Of a stretch of 64,000 bases of DNA, positions 32,881 through 44,641 are shown one piece after another. The position numbers and the translations under genes were made by a program. The first letter of the stretch is position 1. Every line of letters begins with the position of its first letter. Origin of the DNA: Telopea speciosissima (taxonomy: Eukaryota; Streptophyta; Magnoliopsida; Proteales; Proteaceae); assembly GCF_018873765.1 (NCBI RefSeq), contig NC_057919.1, forward strand, positions 34,590,784 to 34,654,783. The letters run 5' to 3'. The notes under the pieces are model-generated. The model searched no databases. It was not told the DNA's origin and saw only the letters and a list, made by a program, of their open reading frames with translations.

Positions 32881-35043
32881 GGTATTTAGATTTAAATTAA
32901 GTAGTTTAAGTTTTCCTATTTGGATTATGTTTTCTTTTCCTTTCTCAACTATGTTTTGTAATTAGCAATAGGATTGATTTCATAGTCAGATTAGGAATTG
33001 ATTTTTTTTCCTTCTATATAAGCTTGTAAGAACCAAGGGCACCATATGATTTAAGAATTACTGAAGTTTGATTTCTGCAACTCTGCTGTGCAATTCAGCC
33101 AGTCATGGTGTGAAGCCTGCACAGTGAGATTCTGATCCTAGTTGGTGGGAAGCCATTAATTATCTCTCCTTGTTCTTTATTTTTTTCCTGCAATTAAGTC
33201 CTGTTATCATCTGTTATTTGTGTGCTTGCTGAAATTCAATTTAAATTGAGATTGAGAGGGATTTTCATCTCTATTTAATACTGTTTATGTGCTGTTCATA
33301 CTGGGAATTAAAATATTAAATCCCAGCAAGAACCCTTGTAAATAAACCTGCCAGATACCCTGTTTTTAACCCTCTTTTGTCAAAAACAAGATTCCTTATA
33401 GAGAGGCAGATTCCTCCCCTCTTTTGGGGGTTCAAAGTATCTTTCTAGAGTGCCCCTTCAACCAGGGTTTTGTGGAGGTCAGAACTTCTTATCTGCTGCT
33501 ATTAAAAATCTCCCGTTTCTGTCCTGTTTTCTATTTCAGATCTGAAGATGCCTAAATTGTTTTAAATCTGACCAATAGATTTGAAATAGATTTTGGGGTT
33601 TGCATTAGCCAGCCCAGAAGGGAACTCGACCAGCTTTTAAGGCAGATCTGCTTCTTTGATTTCGAGTAATTAAATCTCTTGTTTCCTGAATTTCTGTTTC
33701 AGATTTGCTTATTTTCTAATCTCTTAATCTGACCATTGGATTGCTTGTTGGATTCTAAAGTTCATCTATCCTATTTATCTGTGAGTGAGTGTCAAATTTG
33801 ACCTTCATATGAGAAGGTTGACTTTTCGGTTTGGGCTACTTGGGATCCTGTCAGAGGGGTGTTTAGTCTGAACGGTTCATCCTACCTACTCCCACCACCT
33901 CCCTCTCTCTCGCATGGGTATCATCACACACACAACATAATAATAGCAACAATAATTAGAATATTAATAATTATTGGTTAGATAAACAAAATAAGGCCAC
34001 TCATTCCTAACTACACTCTTAATGGCCTAACTTCGAATAGCGGTGGCATTCCTCCTCTTCATGGTTTGTGAGTAGAAGTGCCTACAATCCCCAATTTCAG
34101 GTTTTTAAGAGCACATGTTCAGGAGAATTGGTTGAGGGGTTACGAGTGTACTTACAGGGAAATTGCTATGGTGATTTAGTAGGAAGTCTCTAAGCTCAAA
34201 ACTTTCGTGAATTTTTGGTCGAAACATGGAAGGTTTGGTTTCTGGTTTTGATTAATGGTTTCAAGGCCAAAATGGTCAAATTAGTTCTCAAAACTTCTGG
34301 AAAACCCTATTTTAGGCCCTTTATACTTTATGATAATTAGCTAGATACCGTGTTATCCTTCCTCCTTTTCTTCTTTTTGCACAAGGGATCTGGGACATAT
34401 CGGACATTTATACCTAGATATTATGCTTGCAAGCAAACTTCTTTTCCATTTTTTGGTGCTGTTTTACCAACACATAGTGTAGAAATTTAGATATGTTGTT
34501 TGCTTAGAGACAATCTATTGCTTGCAAGCAAATTATCTTTGACCCCCAAGTAGTGCTCTGTTGTAGTTTAGCCGCGAAGTCCAGAGAGTAAAGGCTGGCA
34601 GTGATCTGAATTGTATTGTGGAAAGGTGAGAGAGGAATCAGTTTTGAAGTTAGAAATTGAAAAAAGGGGATGTTGGTGGGGTTGTACATGAAATTTGTTC
34701 CAAACTGCTAGTGAAAATGGACAAAAGAGTAAGATATGATGGTGTGACGCTTGCAAGTTGCAACAGAGCTGTTCTTGGTGAATAGAGCTCTTGGTTAAGG
34801 TTCAAGATGGGGACGAAACATGGCCGAAATCCTACAGGTTTTGGTGGATGGTTTCATTTGACCACTTTGGTGGTCAAACAGCCATATTTTGGGCTGAAAC
34901 TGGATAGAGACCCTCATTAAGCATCCCGCTACACAATGGAACCTTTAGATTGTTGAAAAATGCACTCAACATGTTAGTTTGGTTTTGTACCCTAGGATGG
35001 CAATGTATGCCATACCTTACCTGTATATTTCTCAAAGATAGTC
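32881..35043. other. noncoding stretch; LTR-like fragment at its start
   Basis: 32881-33140 looks like the end of another LTR (GGATTGATTTCATAG, then a TATA-like CTATATAAG near 33015, then a transcribed leader-like part), but I cannot define a partner copy. From 33140 to 35043 I see no gene. Several weak open frames have no domain. Confidence 0.4.
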
Positions 35044-35419
35044 TACAAAAACAACAATAACTCAGCCTTATCCCAAATAAATGGGGTCGGCTACATGGAT
35101 CCTTACCCTTCAATCAGCTCTATTCGATGCCAATAATGCCATACTTGATACAAGGGCTAAGCTATACATTTCTTTCCTCACCACTTCTCCTAGAGTGATT
35201 TTAGGTATGTCTCTGGCCCTTATGGTTCCTTCAATCTAAATCAAATCACTCCTCCGTATTGGAACATCTAAAGGCCTCTGTTGGGCATGGCCATGCCACC
35301 TCTAGCGACTTTCTCATAACTTATCATGTATCGGAGCTACTCCCAAATCAGCTCTAATTTCATCAGTCCTCTATCCTTCCTAGTTTTGCCACACATCCAT
35401 CTCAATATTCTCATCTCAG

Positions 35420-37056
35420 CTACACTGAGTTTATCTATATGATGCTTCATAAATCTTAACAACCCAACATCCTGGACCATACATCATAGCCTGTCATCTG
35501 ACTGTCCCATAAAATTTTCCTTTTAAATTTTAAAGGAATACGTCAATGACACAACATAGTGGACGGCGACGCAACTCTCCACTTCATACATCTTATTTAA
35601 TTCTCTGTGAAACATCGTCCTCCATCTTATTTAATACTCTGTGAAACATCATCCTCTATATCACCTTCTTTATTTATGAGTGAGCCTAGATACCTAAAAT
35701 AATCACTTTGTGGAATCTCCCTCCCATCAACTTTCACCTCCTCATTATCCGTCCTAGTGTAACTAAAGTTATACACCATATACTCCGTTTTCGTTCTACT
35801 TATCTTAAAACCTTTTGATACCAAGGTTGATCCCCATAATACCAACTTAGTGTTAATCGTTGCTTTTGTCTCATCTACCAAACAATATCATTAGCAAAAA
35901 GCATACACCAAGGAACCTGATCTTGAGTGTCTCTAGTTAAATCTTCAATGATTAACGCAATCAAATAAAGACTTAAAGCTGATCCTTGATGTAACCCAAT
36001 TTTAGTTGGGAATTTACTGCCTTGACCCCCCACAGTTCTTACACTAGTCACCACACCATTATACATATGTTTAATTATGTCCACATATTTACTTGAAACA
36101 CTTGTCTTCTCTAGTACTTGCCAGATTAACTCTCTAGGAACTCTGGCATAAGCTTTTTCTAGGTCAATAAAGATCACATGGAGATCCTTCTTACAATCTC
36201 TAAACTTTCCATGAGTCTCCTAAGTAAATAGCTTTTGTCATGGATCTTACTGGCATAGAATTAAATTGGTTCTCCAAAATAGTAGTTTCTTGTCTCAAGC
36301 GAGTTTCAGTAACTCTCTACCATAATAATATTGTATGGCTCATTAGTTTTATGCCTCTATAGTTATTGCAGCTTTGAATATCACCTTTATTTTTATAAAT
36401 AGGAACCACAATGCTTCTCCTTCATTCATCTGTGATTTTCCTTGTGGTCATAATCTTATTAAACAACTTGGTTACCAAGATAAACCACAGATGCCTAAGC
36501 TTTTCCACACTTCTATTGGGGACCCATCTGGACCTGGTATCTTGCCTACTTTCATCCTCCTTAAAGCTTCTTTTACTTCAAACACCCAAATTTTTCGTAT
36601 ATATTTACGCATGGAACTTAAATTTCAGTCAAAACTGACCAAAATCTCCGAGTTGTATTGGTTTCGGGCCTGGTCGAAACGAAACCTAGGAGGCCCAGGG
36701 TTGAAACTCAATGTTGAAACCTTCAAACGAGATTCGGCATGTCTCGGTTTAGGGTCTGACCAAAACTGGCCTTGAAACGGATATTTAGAACCTTGTATCT
36801 ATGACATGTGATGTCATGATGGGTAATGCAGTCTTCTGGGGCACTATCACTTGAAATGTCTTCATTTAGTGGGTTTTAGAAATAATCCTTCCATATCTCC
36901 TTGATGTCCACTACCATCTTCCCTTTTAATACATCTAATATAGTCGAAATCTCTACTCTTCCTTTCCCTCATTTTTGCTATCTTATAGAGAGTTTTTTCG
37001 TCTTCATTTGTGCTCAAATTGTTATAAAGATATTCAATTTTTTTTTTTTTGCCCAT
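35420..37056 (-). pseudogene. RTE LINE reverse transcriptase, broken
   Basis: Order on the minus strand: linker YKIAKMRERKSRDFDYIRCI (37056-36862), then after the nested insert VFEVKEALRRMKVGKIPGPDG (36600-36540), IYKNKGD and NYRGIKLMS-like text with stops (36460-36330), and FIDLEKAYARVPRELIW (36177; the family Asp is Ala). The catalytic box is LFANDIV instead of FADDIV (35880-35900), which would abolish polymerase activity. Then KISRTKTEYMVYNFS and YFRYLGSLINKEGDIEDDV (35700-35630), and remnants of LRWMCGKTRKD-type text to 35400. Confidence 0.88.
36607..36795. repeat. short inserted repeat inside the RTE LINE
   Basis: The LINE protein can be read on both sides (…CHRY and then RKIWVFEVKEAL), so this about 190-bp piece is an insertion. 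It contains TTTCGACC, GAGTTTCAACC and GACCAAAATCTCC motifs resembling the degenerate repeat at 41660-42545. I could not define inverted repeats or a target duplication. Confidence 0.55.
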
Positions 37057-37060
37057 ATTT

Positions 37061-38161
37061 GCTCTCTAGGGAAAGGTTCCCTTTTATCAAAGCCGCATTC
37101 TGTTACCGCAAAACTGTAACTTACTAGTTACTGCTAAAGAATGTGATGGAGGCAGGTACTAGTGGTCCTCAACAAACCACTTGACTTACTTTTCTTTCTC
37201 TCTCTCTCTCTCTCCAATAATGGTGACTTGCACTGGAGAACCCACTACCACCTTAGTTCATAAACCATATATAACCATTATGAACAAGACTAGGAGTGAA
37301 CTTGGATGATGATGATGTCCTGCCAGAGTGCCAGTAGAATTTTCAGATACGAAGAAGAAGAAAAGAAGCAAAAGAGCAATGGACCTATTGGGTCCTCATC
37401 CAAGAGGTTGAAGAGTGATGGTTATGATAATGTGGGTGAAGCACTTAAGAGAGTGGACGCTCTGGAAGAGCAGAGAAGATTGGAGCAAAGCACCTATCAA
37501 AAAAATAAAAAAGGATTGGACCAAAGAATCACACAAAAACAACATATGATGACTGATGAGGCAATTCAGATTCCTAACTCTTTGGAGGGGAATTGAGCTC
37601 AGTAGTAACAATAATATGATGACTTTGAAGGTGCTCGAGGAATGAATAAAAAGAGATGTTCATTAAGATGCTTGAATTGGTTTGCATACCATGGATTCTT
37701 AAAACAATTCAGAGGAAGGCGACAGAGGAGCCTAGATCCCCTATTTGATATGTTTGTGTCTAGATGGATGATTTTTTTTTTGGGTGAATTTCTAGATGGA
37801 TGATTGTTTAGCCTGTTTATGCCTAATTTATTTTAGATGTATGATTGTTTATGGATTTTGTACATTGAGTTCGGGATGGTTTAGATAGACTTTTGTGGCT
37901 CAATCAGGATGGCGTTGATGGCTCAGTGCTCTCTTCTTATGATAACATATTATGCTTGACTTATCATATATGCATGATAAACATTTAAAATTTTTTTTTT
38001 TTTTGTATGCACTTCAACTTATGTGTTTGTGTCGCTTATTCTTTTTTTTTTTTTTTTTTTTTTTCAAACTTAGTATATGTGTGTTGGACTGTTGGTAGTT
38101 TATTTAATTCGTATTTTGGAAGATGGACTTATATGTGCCTAATATGATATTTTATGCATAA
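37061..38161. other. stretch left of the Harbinger transposase
   Basis: Holds a (CT)n microsatellite at about 37193-37215, T tracts near 37770, 37990 and 38043-38064, and one open frame of 96 codons (37306-37596, separate entry). No other coding sequence recognised. Confidence 0.45.
37306..37596 (+). CDS. possible C-terminal piece of a Harbinger accessory (Myb-like) protein
   Basis: A 96-codon frame rich in Glu, Lys, Arg and Gln (RYEEEEKKQKSNG, RVDALEEQRRLEQS), predicted charged and partly coiled. PIF/Harbinger elements usually encode a Myb-like DNA-binding partner beside the transposase, and this frame lies about 700 bp upstream on the same strand. No Myb domain is visible here, so the assignment rests on position and composition only. 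It could be unrelated. Confidence 0.3.
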   Translation: MMMMSCQSASRIFRYEEEEKKQKSNGPIGSSSKRLKSDGYDNVGEALKRVDALEEQRRLEQSTYQKNKKGLDQRITQKQHMMTDEAIQIPNSLEGN

Positions 38162-38340
38162 ACAGTTACTATGGATAGGTAACACGATAGTGATTCCAGT
38201 GATGATTCTTTGTTAATTTGTTACTACTTATTGTAATTGGTTTATGTGTCTAATATGATATGTTATTGAACAGTTACTATGGATAGGGAACACGATAGTG
38301 ATTCCAGTGGTGACTCATTGTTGCCACTTCTTGTAACTGG
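38162..38340 (+). repeat. tandem duplication of the transposase start region
   Basis: ACAGTTACTATGGATAGG, with the following ACACGATAGTGATTCCAGTG, occurs at about 38162 and again at 38272. The copies are about 110 bp apart with similar text between. In the first copy the ATG frame hits TAA after three codons (ATG GAT AGG TAA); in the second it opens the long transposase frame. Confidence 0.8.
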
Positions 38341-39623
38341 TTATACAATTCAATATTTGAAGCACAAGCGAAGTATTGATGAAGACAGTGATGATGGAAC
38401 GACTTCCCGAATTACAAAACAACCAATGAATACACGCCTACTCACAGGTCATACATGGGTCTTTGAATTGCTAAGCCCTGATAGACCTCCAAGAAGGGTT
38501 CGTAGACTATTTCGTATGTCTAGGGAGCATTTCACTGGGTTGGTGTCTGCATTGAAAGAACGAGGTTTATTGGCAAACACAAAGAACATTACAGTGGAGG
38601 AACAGTTGTCAATGGCCATCTTAATGATGGCTCACAATGTTAGAAATGATGTCATCCAAGAATTGTTTCAGCATTCGGGTGAAACAGTGAGCCGTCACTT
38701 CCATAATGTATTGGCAGCCCTACGAACATTCTCTAGAGAGATGGTACAACCACCCTCATTTGAGGAGACACCAATTCAGATCAAATCCAATCAGAAGTAT
38801 TATCCATTCTTTGCCAATAACATTGGTGCAATAGATGGAACACACATAAGCGCGTCAATTCCACTTGCAAAACAAGTACCATATATATCTGGTAGAAAAA
38901 ATAAAGTTACCCAAAATGTATGTGCTGCATGTTCATTTGACATGTGCTTTACCTTCCTTTGGGCTGGCTGGGAGGGTTCAGCACATGATAACCGAATCTT
39001 ATGGGAAGCCATCAACACTCCTCGTCTAAAGTTTCCCCATCCACCACCAGGTGATGTTTCATATTCTAATTTTTTCACCCCTGTCAAATTTGTTAGATAT
39101 GAGTGTCATTTGAAATCTTAACTCTAGTCTTAATTTTGTAGGAAAATACTATCTTGTTGATTCTGAATACACACATATGCCTGGGTATATGGCTCCTTTC
39201 AAGAATGTTCAATATCATTAACATGATTTTAGGCATACAAGACCACAAGGAGCTGAGGAGTTATTTAACTTTACACACTCATCATTAAGAATCGTTATTG
39301 AAAGATCATTTGGCGTCTTGAAGAAGCGTTTCCCCATTTTGAAGACGATGCCCACATATAGTTTCAAGACACAAGTATTGATTGTAATTGCCTGTGTAGC
39401 CATACACAATTTCATTAGAAAGCAAATGACATCGGATTGGTTATTTGAAAAGGCAGAGAGGGGAGAGATGGATGATGAAAGTGAAGATGACACTAGTGAT
39501 AGTGATGACTATGAGGACGTGAACAGCGCAAATGTGGTAGATAATATGCCACAACAGCAATGGGAAACATATTGGAAACAAATTGCAGATCGGTTTGAGG
39601 AAGCCTATAAGGATTTAGGATGA
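38279..39623 (+). pseudogene. PIF/Harbinger (HARBI1-like, DDE_Tnp_4) transposase, one nonsense codon
   Basis: Exon 1 38279-39050, intron 39051-39141 (GTGATG...TTGTAG), exon 2 39142-39623. Splicing joins PPPG to KYYLVDSEYTHMPGY, the family pattern. N-terminal helical region: FRMSREHFTGLVSALKERG, then VRNDVIQELFQHSGETVSRHF. Catalytic residues are all present: GAIDGTHI (first Asp), GSAHDNRIL (second Asp) and VIERSFGVLKKRFP (Glu). A single TAA at 39219-39221, in the RYHLNDF-type segment, is one base change from TTA (Leu). Otherwise the frame is open to an acidic C-terminus ending EEAYKDLG. The protein would cut element ends in the nucleus with a Myb-like partner. Start chosen at 38279 because the upstream duplicate ATG is closed by a stop. 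Confidence 0.92.
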
Positions 39624-41354
39624 ATAAATGTGTCGATCTATTGTGTTTTTTCATTTTCTATTTAACTGTTTGGTATGTCTTTGTTAACAAATATTAAGGA
39701 TATGTTTTTTTATTTTCTATGTAACTGTTTGGTATGTCTTTGTTAACAAATATTATGGATGGACTACCATTTGAGTTGAGCAGTTCTTCTATTTTTCTCC
39801 ACAACGCATGCACACCACACCTGTTTTTGGTCACTTTGACAACCCAGCATGACCTACTTGGCGTACTTTGTAGTAGGTACCAATCCATATTTTATGGGCT
39901 CATTTGTTCAAAGATGCTACAGATGGACTTCTAAAAAGATATAAATTACAATAAACAAAATCAGGGTTACAAAATTTATTCGACACATTGGCATACCAAA
40001 CCTATTTCTTACTCTTGAATCTATGCTGTCTACTAGTTGCCGAACGGTTTCTATTTCTGGCCCCTAAATTATTCCCATAAATGATTTCTCAGAAATAGAT
40101 CGTACTAAAGACAGTCGGATCAAGGAGATTGGATGGAGCTGGATATGGTGTCATAGGTTCATAGTACCATAAGAAATTTTTGTTTATTCTGGCAGGCGGT
40201 GGCTGACCAAGCAAAGTCTGTTATCTGGTTGGAGCTAGAAGGTACAAGATGGAGTCTAATGGTGGCAGCTGACAAGGGATACAGAAGAATTAAGGTTGGA
40301 TTCGAAGTGTGTAGTTCATTATAGTACAAAGAAATCATTAGCTCCATGTTGGGTAAAATTGAGCACCTCAGATCTCTATTTCAGGATATAAATTTTTGTT
40401 TTTGTCTACAGAGAAACAAATTGGACTGCAGACATTTTGTCAAGGCCTCACTCAGTCCAATTCTATAGAACTTTTTCTTATATCAATGACATACCCAAGA
40501 ATCTCAAGAGCAGTATTGAAGATATGCTTCGGGGGTCTCTGTTTATGTAGATGTAAATTGTCTGTAAATTTCTTGCTCTATATTTACATTAATACAATAT
40601 TCTTTCCTTCTCCTCCAAAAGGGAAAAGAAAATTCCTTATTCTCTAACCCTGATTGTGAGCTTAGTGATGGAGAAACCTTCATGGGTTTGTATTTTGTTA
40701 ACTCGAGTGTGTATGTGCTTCACTTTCTACCTTTTCTTCAACCAGGGGTGAGCAACAGATGCCCATTTACCACAGAACCAATTCTAAGGGTACACGTACA
40801 CCACTTGATCTATACTTCCTCATTGTTACATGAGGCTACATATTTCCTCAAGAACAGCCACACCTCCTCAAACAGGTGAGATTCTCCACTTTTCGAAGCT
40901 ATTTCCTTCTCACTGTTCTTCTGTTAACTATCATTATTGTTTTCTGTCCCCAACTTGAAATATGTGTTTTCCTCTAAGATTCTTTTCATTTATTAATATG
41001 TTGACTTTTTAATGACTTGAGCAAGGACTTTCTGGTTTAGTTAGTGGGTACTCTTTTTTGCCTTCACTTTTTACACGTAAAAAAAAATAAATAAATAAAG
41101 AATGAATTACACTCTTTTTTCTGGGTTTGTTGGATTTATCTGCAACAATAGTACTTGGTTATGAAAATTTGTTCATCTTAGTAACAGTTTATTTTTTCAT
41201 TGTTTCTTGGTTGCTTTTTTCCAGCAACAATTCCTTCTGTATGTTGTTGATTTCATTCATTGTTCTCTCTGAGTTACTTTATCCTCTGATTTTGTGGATT
41301 TGATTGACTTCTTTGACCATTGTCTGTTATTTCAATTTTAGCTTCTGCTTTTTG
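39624..41354. other. downstream flank of the Harbinger gene and unassigned sequence
   Basis: 39645-39765 contains a 58-bp tandem duplication (TAACTGTTTGGTATGTCTTT twice). 39960-40110 probably includes the Harbinger 3' end, but I could not match inverted repeats. 40180-40640 has weak LINE-like traits: ETNWTADILSRPHS-type RNase H text near 40420 and a 3' UTR-like TTCTCCTCCAAAAG. The rest shows nothing recognisable. Confidence 0.4.
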
Positions 41355-41498
41355 CAAGGTTGTCAAAGCGTCGTTGCCTAGGCATCCTAGCCACCTTTGT
41401 TTATAGGTGGTAACCTAGGCGGCGGCGCCTAGTTGGTATCACCTTAATTTTTTACCCCCCTCGACCGCCTTGGTTTGCCTAGTGATTTGACAACTATG
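41355..41498. mobile_element. hAT MITE, 144 bp
   Basis: Flanked by an exact 8-bp duplication GCTTTTTG (41347-41354 and 41499-41506). The right end reads TTTGACAACTATG, the complement of CATAGTTGTCAAA; the left end is CAAGGTTGTCAAA. The interior is rich in CCTAGGC and GGCGCC palindromes. No coding sequence. Confidence 0.9.
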
Positions 41499-41659
41499 GC
41501 TTTTTGGTTTTCTTTTGGTTCGGTAAGCTTGCCTGATTTATGTTTTACGGTTTTACCAAATGTCAACACAGACAACAAAATACTATCATTGCAAAGTAAT
41601 ATAATTGTTAAAGTGTCTAGATTCAACGTATGTGTCTAGAACTCTAGATACATTGTGCA

Positions 41660-42545
41660 CATGTTCCCACAGTACGAGGTCTCGGTGAGATCTCGACCAT
41701 CTCGTCTCAGTTTCATCAAGTTTCGAGACGAGATGGATTACGATACTGAAATAGTACATTTTCTCGACCGATATCTTAGAAAACATTGAAGTTCGTCTCA
41801 GCGAAACTTTTACAAACTACATATAAAAGGTGCATTCATAGTTGTCAAGGCTAGGCGACGCCTAGGCGTCTAGGCGCCTTGGTCGCCTAGTTGGTGCCAC
41901 CTTGGTTTTGGACCCTCTCCAACATCTTGGGCCGCCTAGACGCCGTGACAACTATGGGTGCATTATTTCGGTCGAAATCTCGACCAGTCTCGCTGCTCTC
42001 GGTGAGTTTCGACACTACCTTCCAAAAACTCTCCATTTGCTCAAATTTTTTTATTAAATACAACCCAATCTTGCTTGCATCCATTAAATTTCTTGCTAAA
42101 CAACAACATTTGGCTCTTGATTTGCTGCACAACATCATTTGGAGGAAATTGCAACTTGAAGGTAATGCACTATTTAATGGTTTATAATTTGATTTCTTTT
42201 CATTCCTAATACTTATTTAGGTTTTTTTACTAGAATAATATGTGTTCTAGTATTCAAGATTGTATGAGATAGGCCATATCATTGTATTTATACAGCGTAG
42301 ACTAGCAACCATAGGTCCAAAGTCAAACTACCATTTTGAGTAAGCTTTTTAAAAATTTAAGGGTTCCATTATGTTTATAGGACCTAAAATAGGCTGGATA
42401 GCAACTTTTATGGCCTAATTAGGTCATATGGCCACTGAAACCATGGTCCGAAAAAAAAATACACCAACTTGGCTGAGATCTCGGATCTCTGCCATCTCAT
42501 CACGGTTTCGGTCAAGGTCCGAAACCAAGACCCTGAACCTTGCAT
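41660..42545. repeat. degenerate repeat rich in GAGATCTCGACC motifs
   Basis: Motifs such as GAGATCTCGACC, TCTCGTCTCAG and TTTCGGTCAAGG recur at 41680-41780, 41970-42020 and 42470-42540. The second hAT MITE lies inside it. Similar text occurs inside the RTE LINE (36607-36795). Ends are undefined; I call it an old repeat only. Confidence 0.45.
41837..41956. mobile_element. hAT MITE, 120 bp
   Basis: Flanked by an exact 8-bp duplication GGTGCATT (41829-41836 and 41957-41964). Terminal repeats are CATAGTTGTCA and its complement TGACAACTATG, identical to the ends of the 5.1-kb hAT element at 694-5802. The interior has GCCTAGGCG-type motifs shared with the 41355-41498 element. Confidence 0.93.
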
Positions 42546-43339
42546 GTTCCACCTGTTAGGATAAGGATTGTAAGTCATACTTAGCTAACATTCTATAATT
42601 GTAATTACTTCTTCATCTATAAATAAAGTGATGGCCTTTCTCATTATTGGCAAGTCATTTCCTTCTCTCATATTTCAACTTGATATCAGAGCTCAAAACC
42701 CTAAAAAAGGTTTTTATTTTTTCCACCGCAGTAGGGTTACGCCATCAGTTTTTGAGGCCTCGGCCTCCCTCGTCAAACATGGTTGATTGAACATGCGCCA
42801 ACGCATGTCGTACCGCGTGTGACTCTAACATCATTGCTGACCATCGCTGGCTGGTGCATGTTGCACAGCACCACCACCACCGCCACCTGTCTTCGGCTGT
42901 TGCCAATCACTGCTAGACCTCTTAGTCCTTCCCAATGGACTCGCCAATGGTCGCTGTCCTCTCACCTGACCTCTAGGCCTTCCATTGCAAGACCCCAGGC
43001 CCATCGTCGCTTGCTCGCAAGACTCCAGGCCCCTCTGCCCTCTCGCCTGGCTTGTTTGCCTTCCACCGCAAGGTTCCAAGCCTTTGACGCTAGCCCGCAA
43101 GGCCCTTGGCTCTTGCCGCTACTCACGTGAGCTCTCCAGGCCTCTCAAGGCCCCCTATTGCTGTTTGTTTGGCCTCCCAAGACCCTTGCACGTTCCCTTG
43201 TTGCTGTCTGGTTACTACCTACCCCTCTATGGTCTCCCATGCCACTCCTACTACGCTACTGTAGCCACCCCACTACATCTCTTATTTTTCATACATTTCT
43301 TTTCAGCATCCTATCAATTTGTTTGAGATTCTGACTCTA

Positions 43340-44641
43340 TGGTGGAGAGTAGCAGTACTACCGACTCCTTGAGAGGTCTTGGGGGTAGTAAGGTGAGTCG
43401 TATTGGACTCATGGCCATCACTCCACCCTCCAGCCGGGACCGACAAAACTGAATGGGTCTAACTATCTTCCATGGTCACAGGCATGCTTATCGACAATAT
43501 GGGGTAATCATTTTCGAGATACTTGTCTGGTGACCCTCCTATGACATCTGAGAGTACTGCCAAGAACACCTGATTGGCTCATGATATCCTTGTAATGTCT
43601 TTCCTTCTCAACTCTATGGAAACTGCTATTAGTTCCAGTTGTTTTCATGAATTCTCCAAAAGAACTCTGGGATGCTGTGAAACATACCTATTCCCAGACA
43701 AGTAATTAGCTCAGATTTACGAGCTTCACCGCCAGGTTTGCGACACCTCTCAGAAAGAACTCTCGTTGACTGCCTATTATGCTACTTTGACTGCCCTCTA
43801 GCAGCAACTGGATTTTTATCATCCTGTACCAATGGATTGTGTTGCTGATGCTCTCACCTTTCAGAAGGAGCGAGAAATGGAATCTGTCTATGACTTTTTT
43901 ACCTATCTCAATCCGGAATTTGACCAGATTCGTATTCAGATTCTTAGTCGTGATATGTTCCCTGTATTACTTCAAGCATATAATCTTCTTCAGGATGAAG
44001 TCTGACATCATTGTCATGATGCCTACTTTGGCTCCTCCTCACTCTGCCCTGGTATCTACAGCTACCAGTACAGACTCATCTAAATCGGAACCTGTTGCAC
44101 GCGAGCCCATTATGTGTGATTATTGTGGTCGCCCGCGTTATACTTGTGAGACATGTTGGAAATTGCATGATCACCCTAAAGGGAGTGGTCATTGTGGGAA
44201 ACAAGGCTTTACTCGCCACCAGGCTCCTCTCTTTGAGACAGTTGACAGCTCCCTGCCTGGCTCTGCTCCATTTGCACCGTATTCTACCTTTACAATGCCT
44301 TTCTCCGCTAATCAATTATAGGCTTTTCAGCGCATGATTTCTCAGATTGGGTCTCCTTCGTCCACATCTTGCCATGCCCTTTTCCCATCTTGCTCAGTCA
44401 GGTATTTTTCATGTCTTTTCTAGTTCTAGTCCTTCCTGGCTGCTTGATTCAGGTGCTTCATACCGTATGACTAGTCCTTTAGATTTATTCTATTCCTTCC
44501 TTCCTTGTTTGGGTAAGGCCAAAGTTTGCGTTGCTGATGGATCCTTATCCTACATTTCTGTTAAAGGTTCTATCAAATGTTCACCTACTATGTCCTTATC
44601 TTCGGTGCTCTATTTCCCTAATCTATGTGTTAACCTTCTAA
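43340..44641 (+). pseudogene. host-copia gag and start of protease
   Basis: Gag text is visible in shifting frames: LNGTNYLPWS-type at about 43450, then ELHRQVCDTSQKELSLTAYY (about 43715), CVADALTFQKEREMESVYDF (about 43838). A zinc-knuckle-like CDYCGRPRYTCETCW lies near 44113. The protease frame (44347-44646) has WLLDSGASYRMT, with the catalytic DSGA, ending at CVNLL where the 44642 element interrupts it. Stops and frameshifts are frequent before 44000. Confidence 0.8.

Larger units (their letters stand above)
35044..37060 (-). mobile_element. RTE-type LINE, truncated and interrupted
   Basis: Minus-strand RT parts of the plant RTE clade. The 3' end at 35044-35100 has the characteristic GGATCCATGTAGCCGACC on the minus strand and a TTGTTG tail. 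The 5' part stops near 37060 within the linker before RT. A foreign segment of about 190 bp (36607-36795) splits the coding region. Confidence 0.88.

Noticed and set aside
42783..43326. Plus-strand frames of 113-115 codons between the copia LTR and gag
   Set aside because: Composition-driven Pro/Ser/Arg text in the leader of the copia element; no motif.
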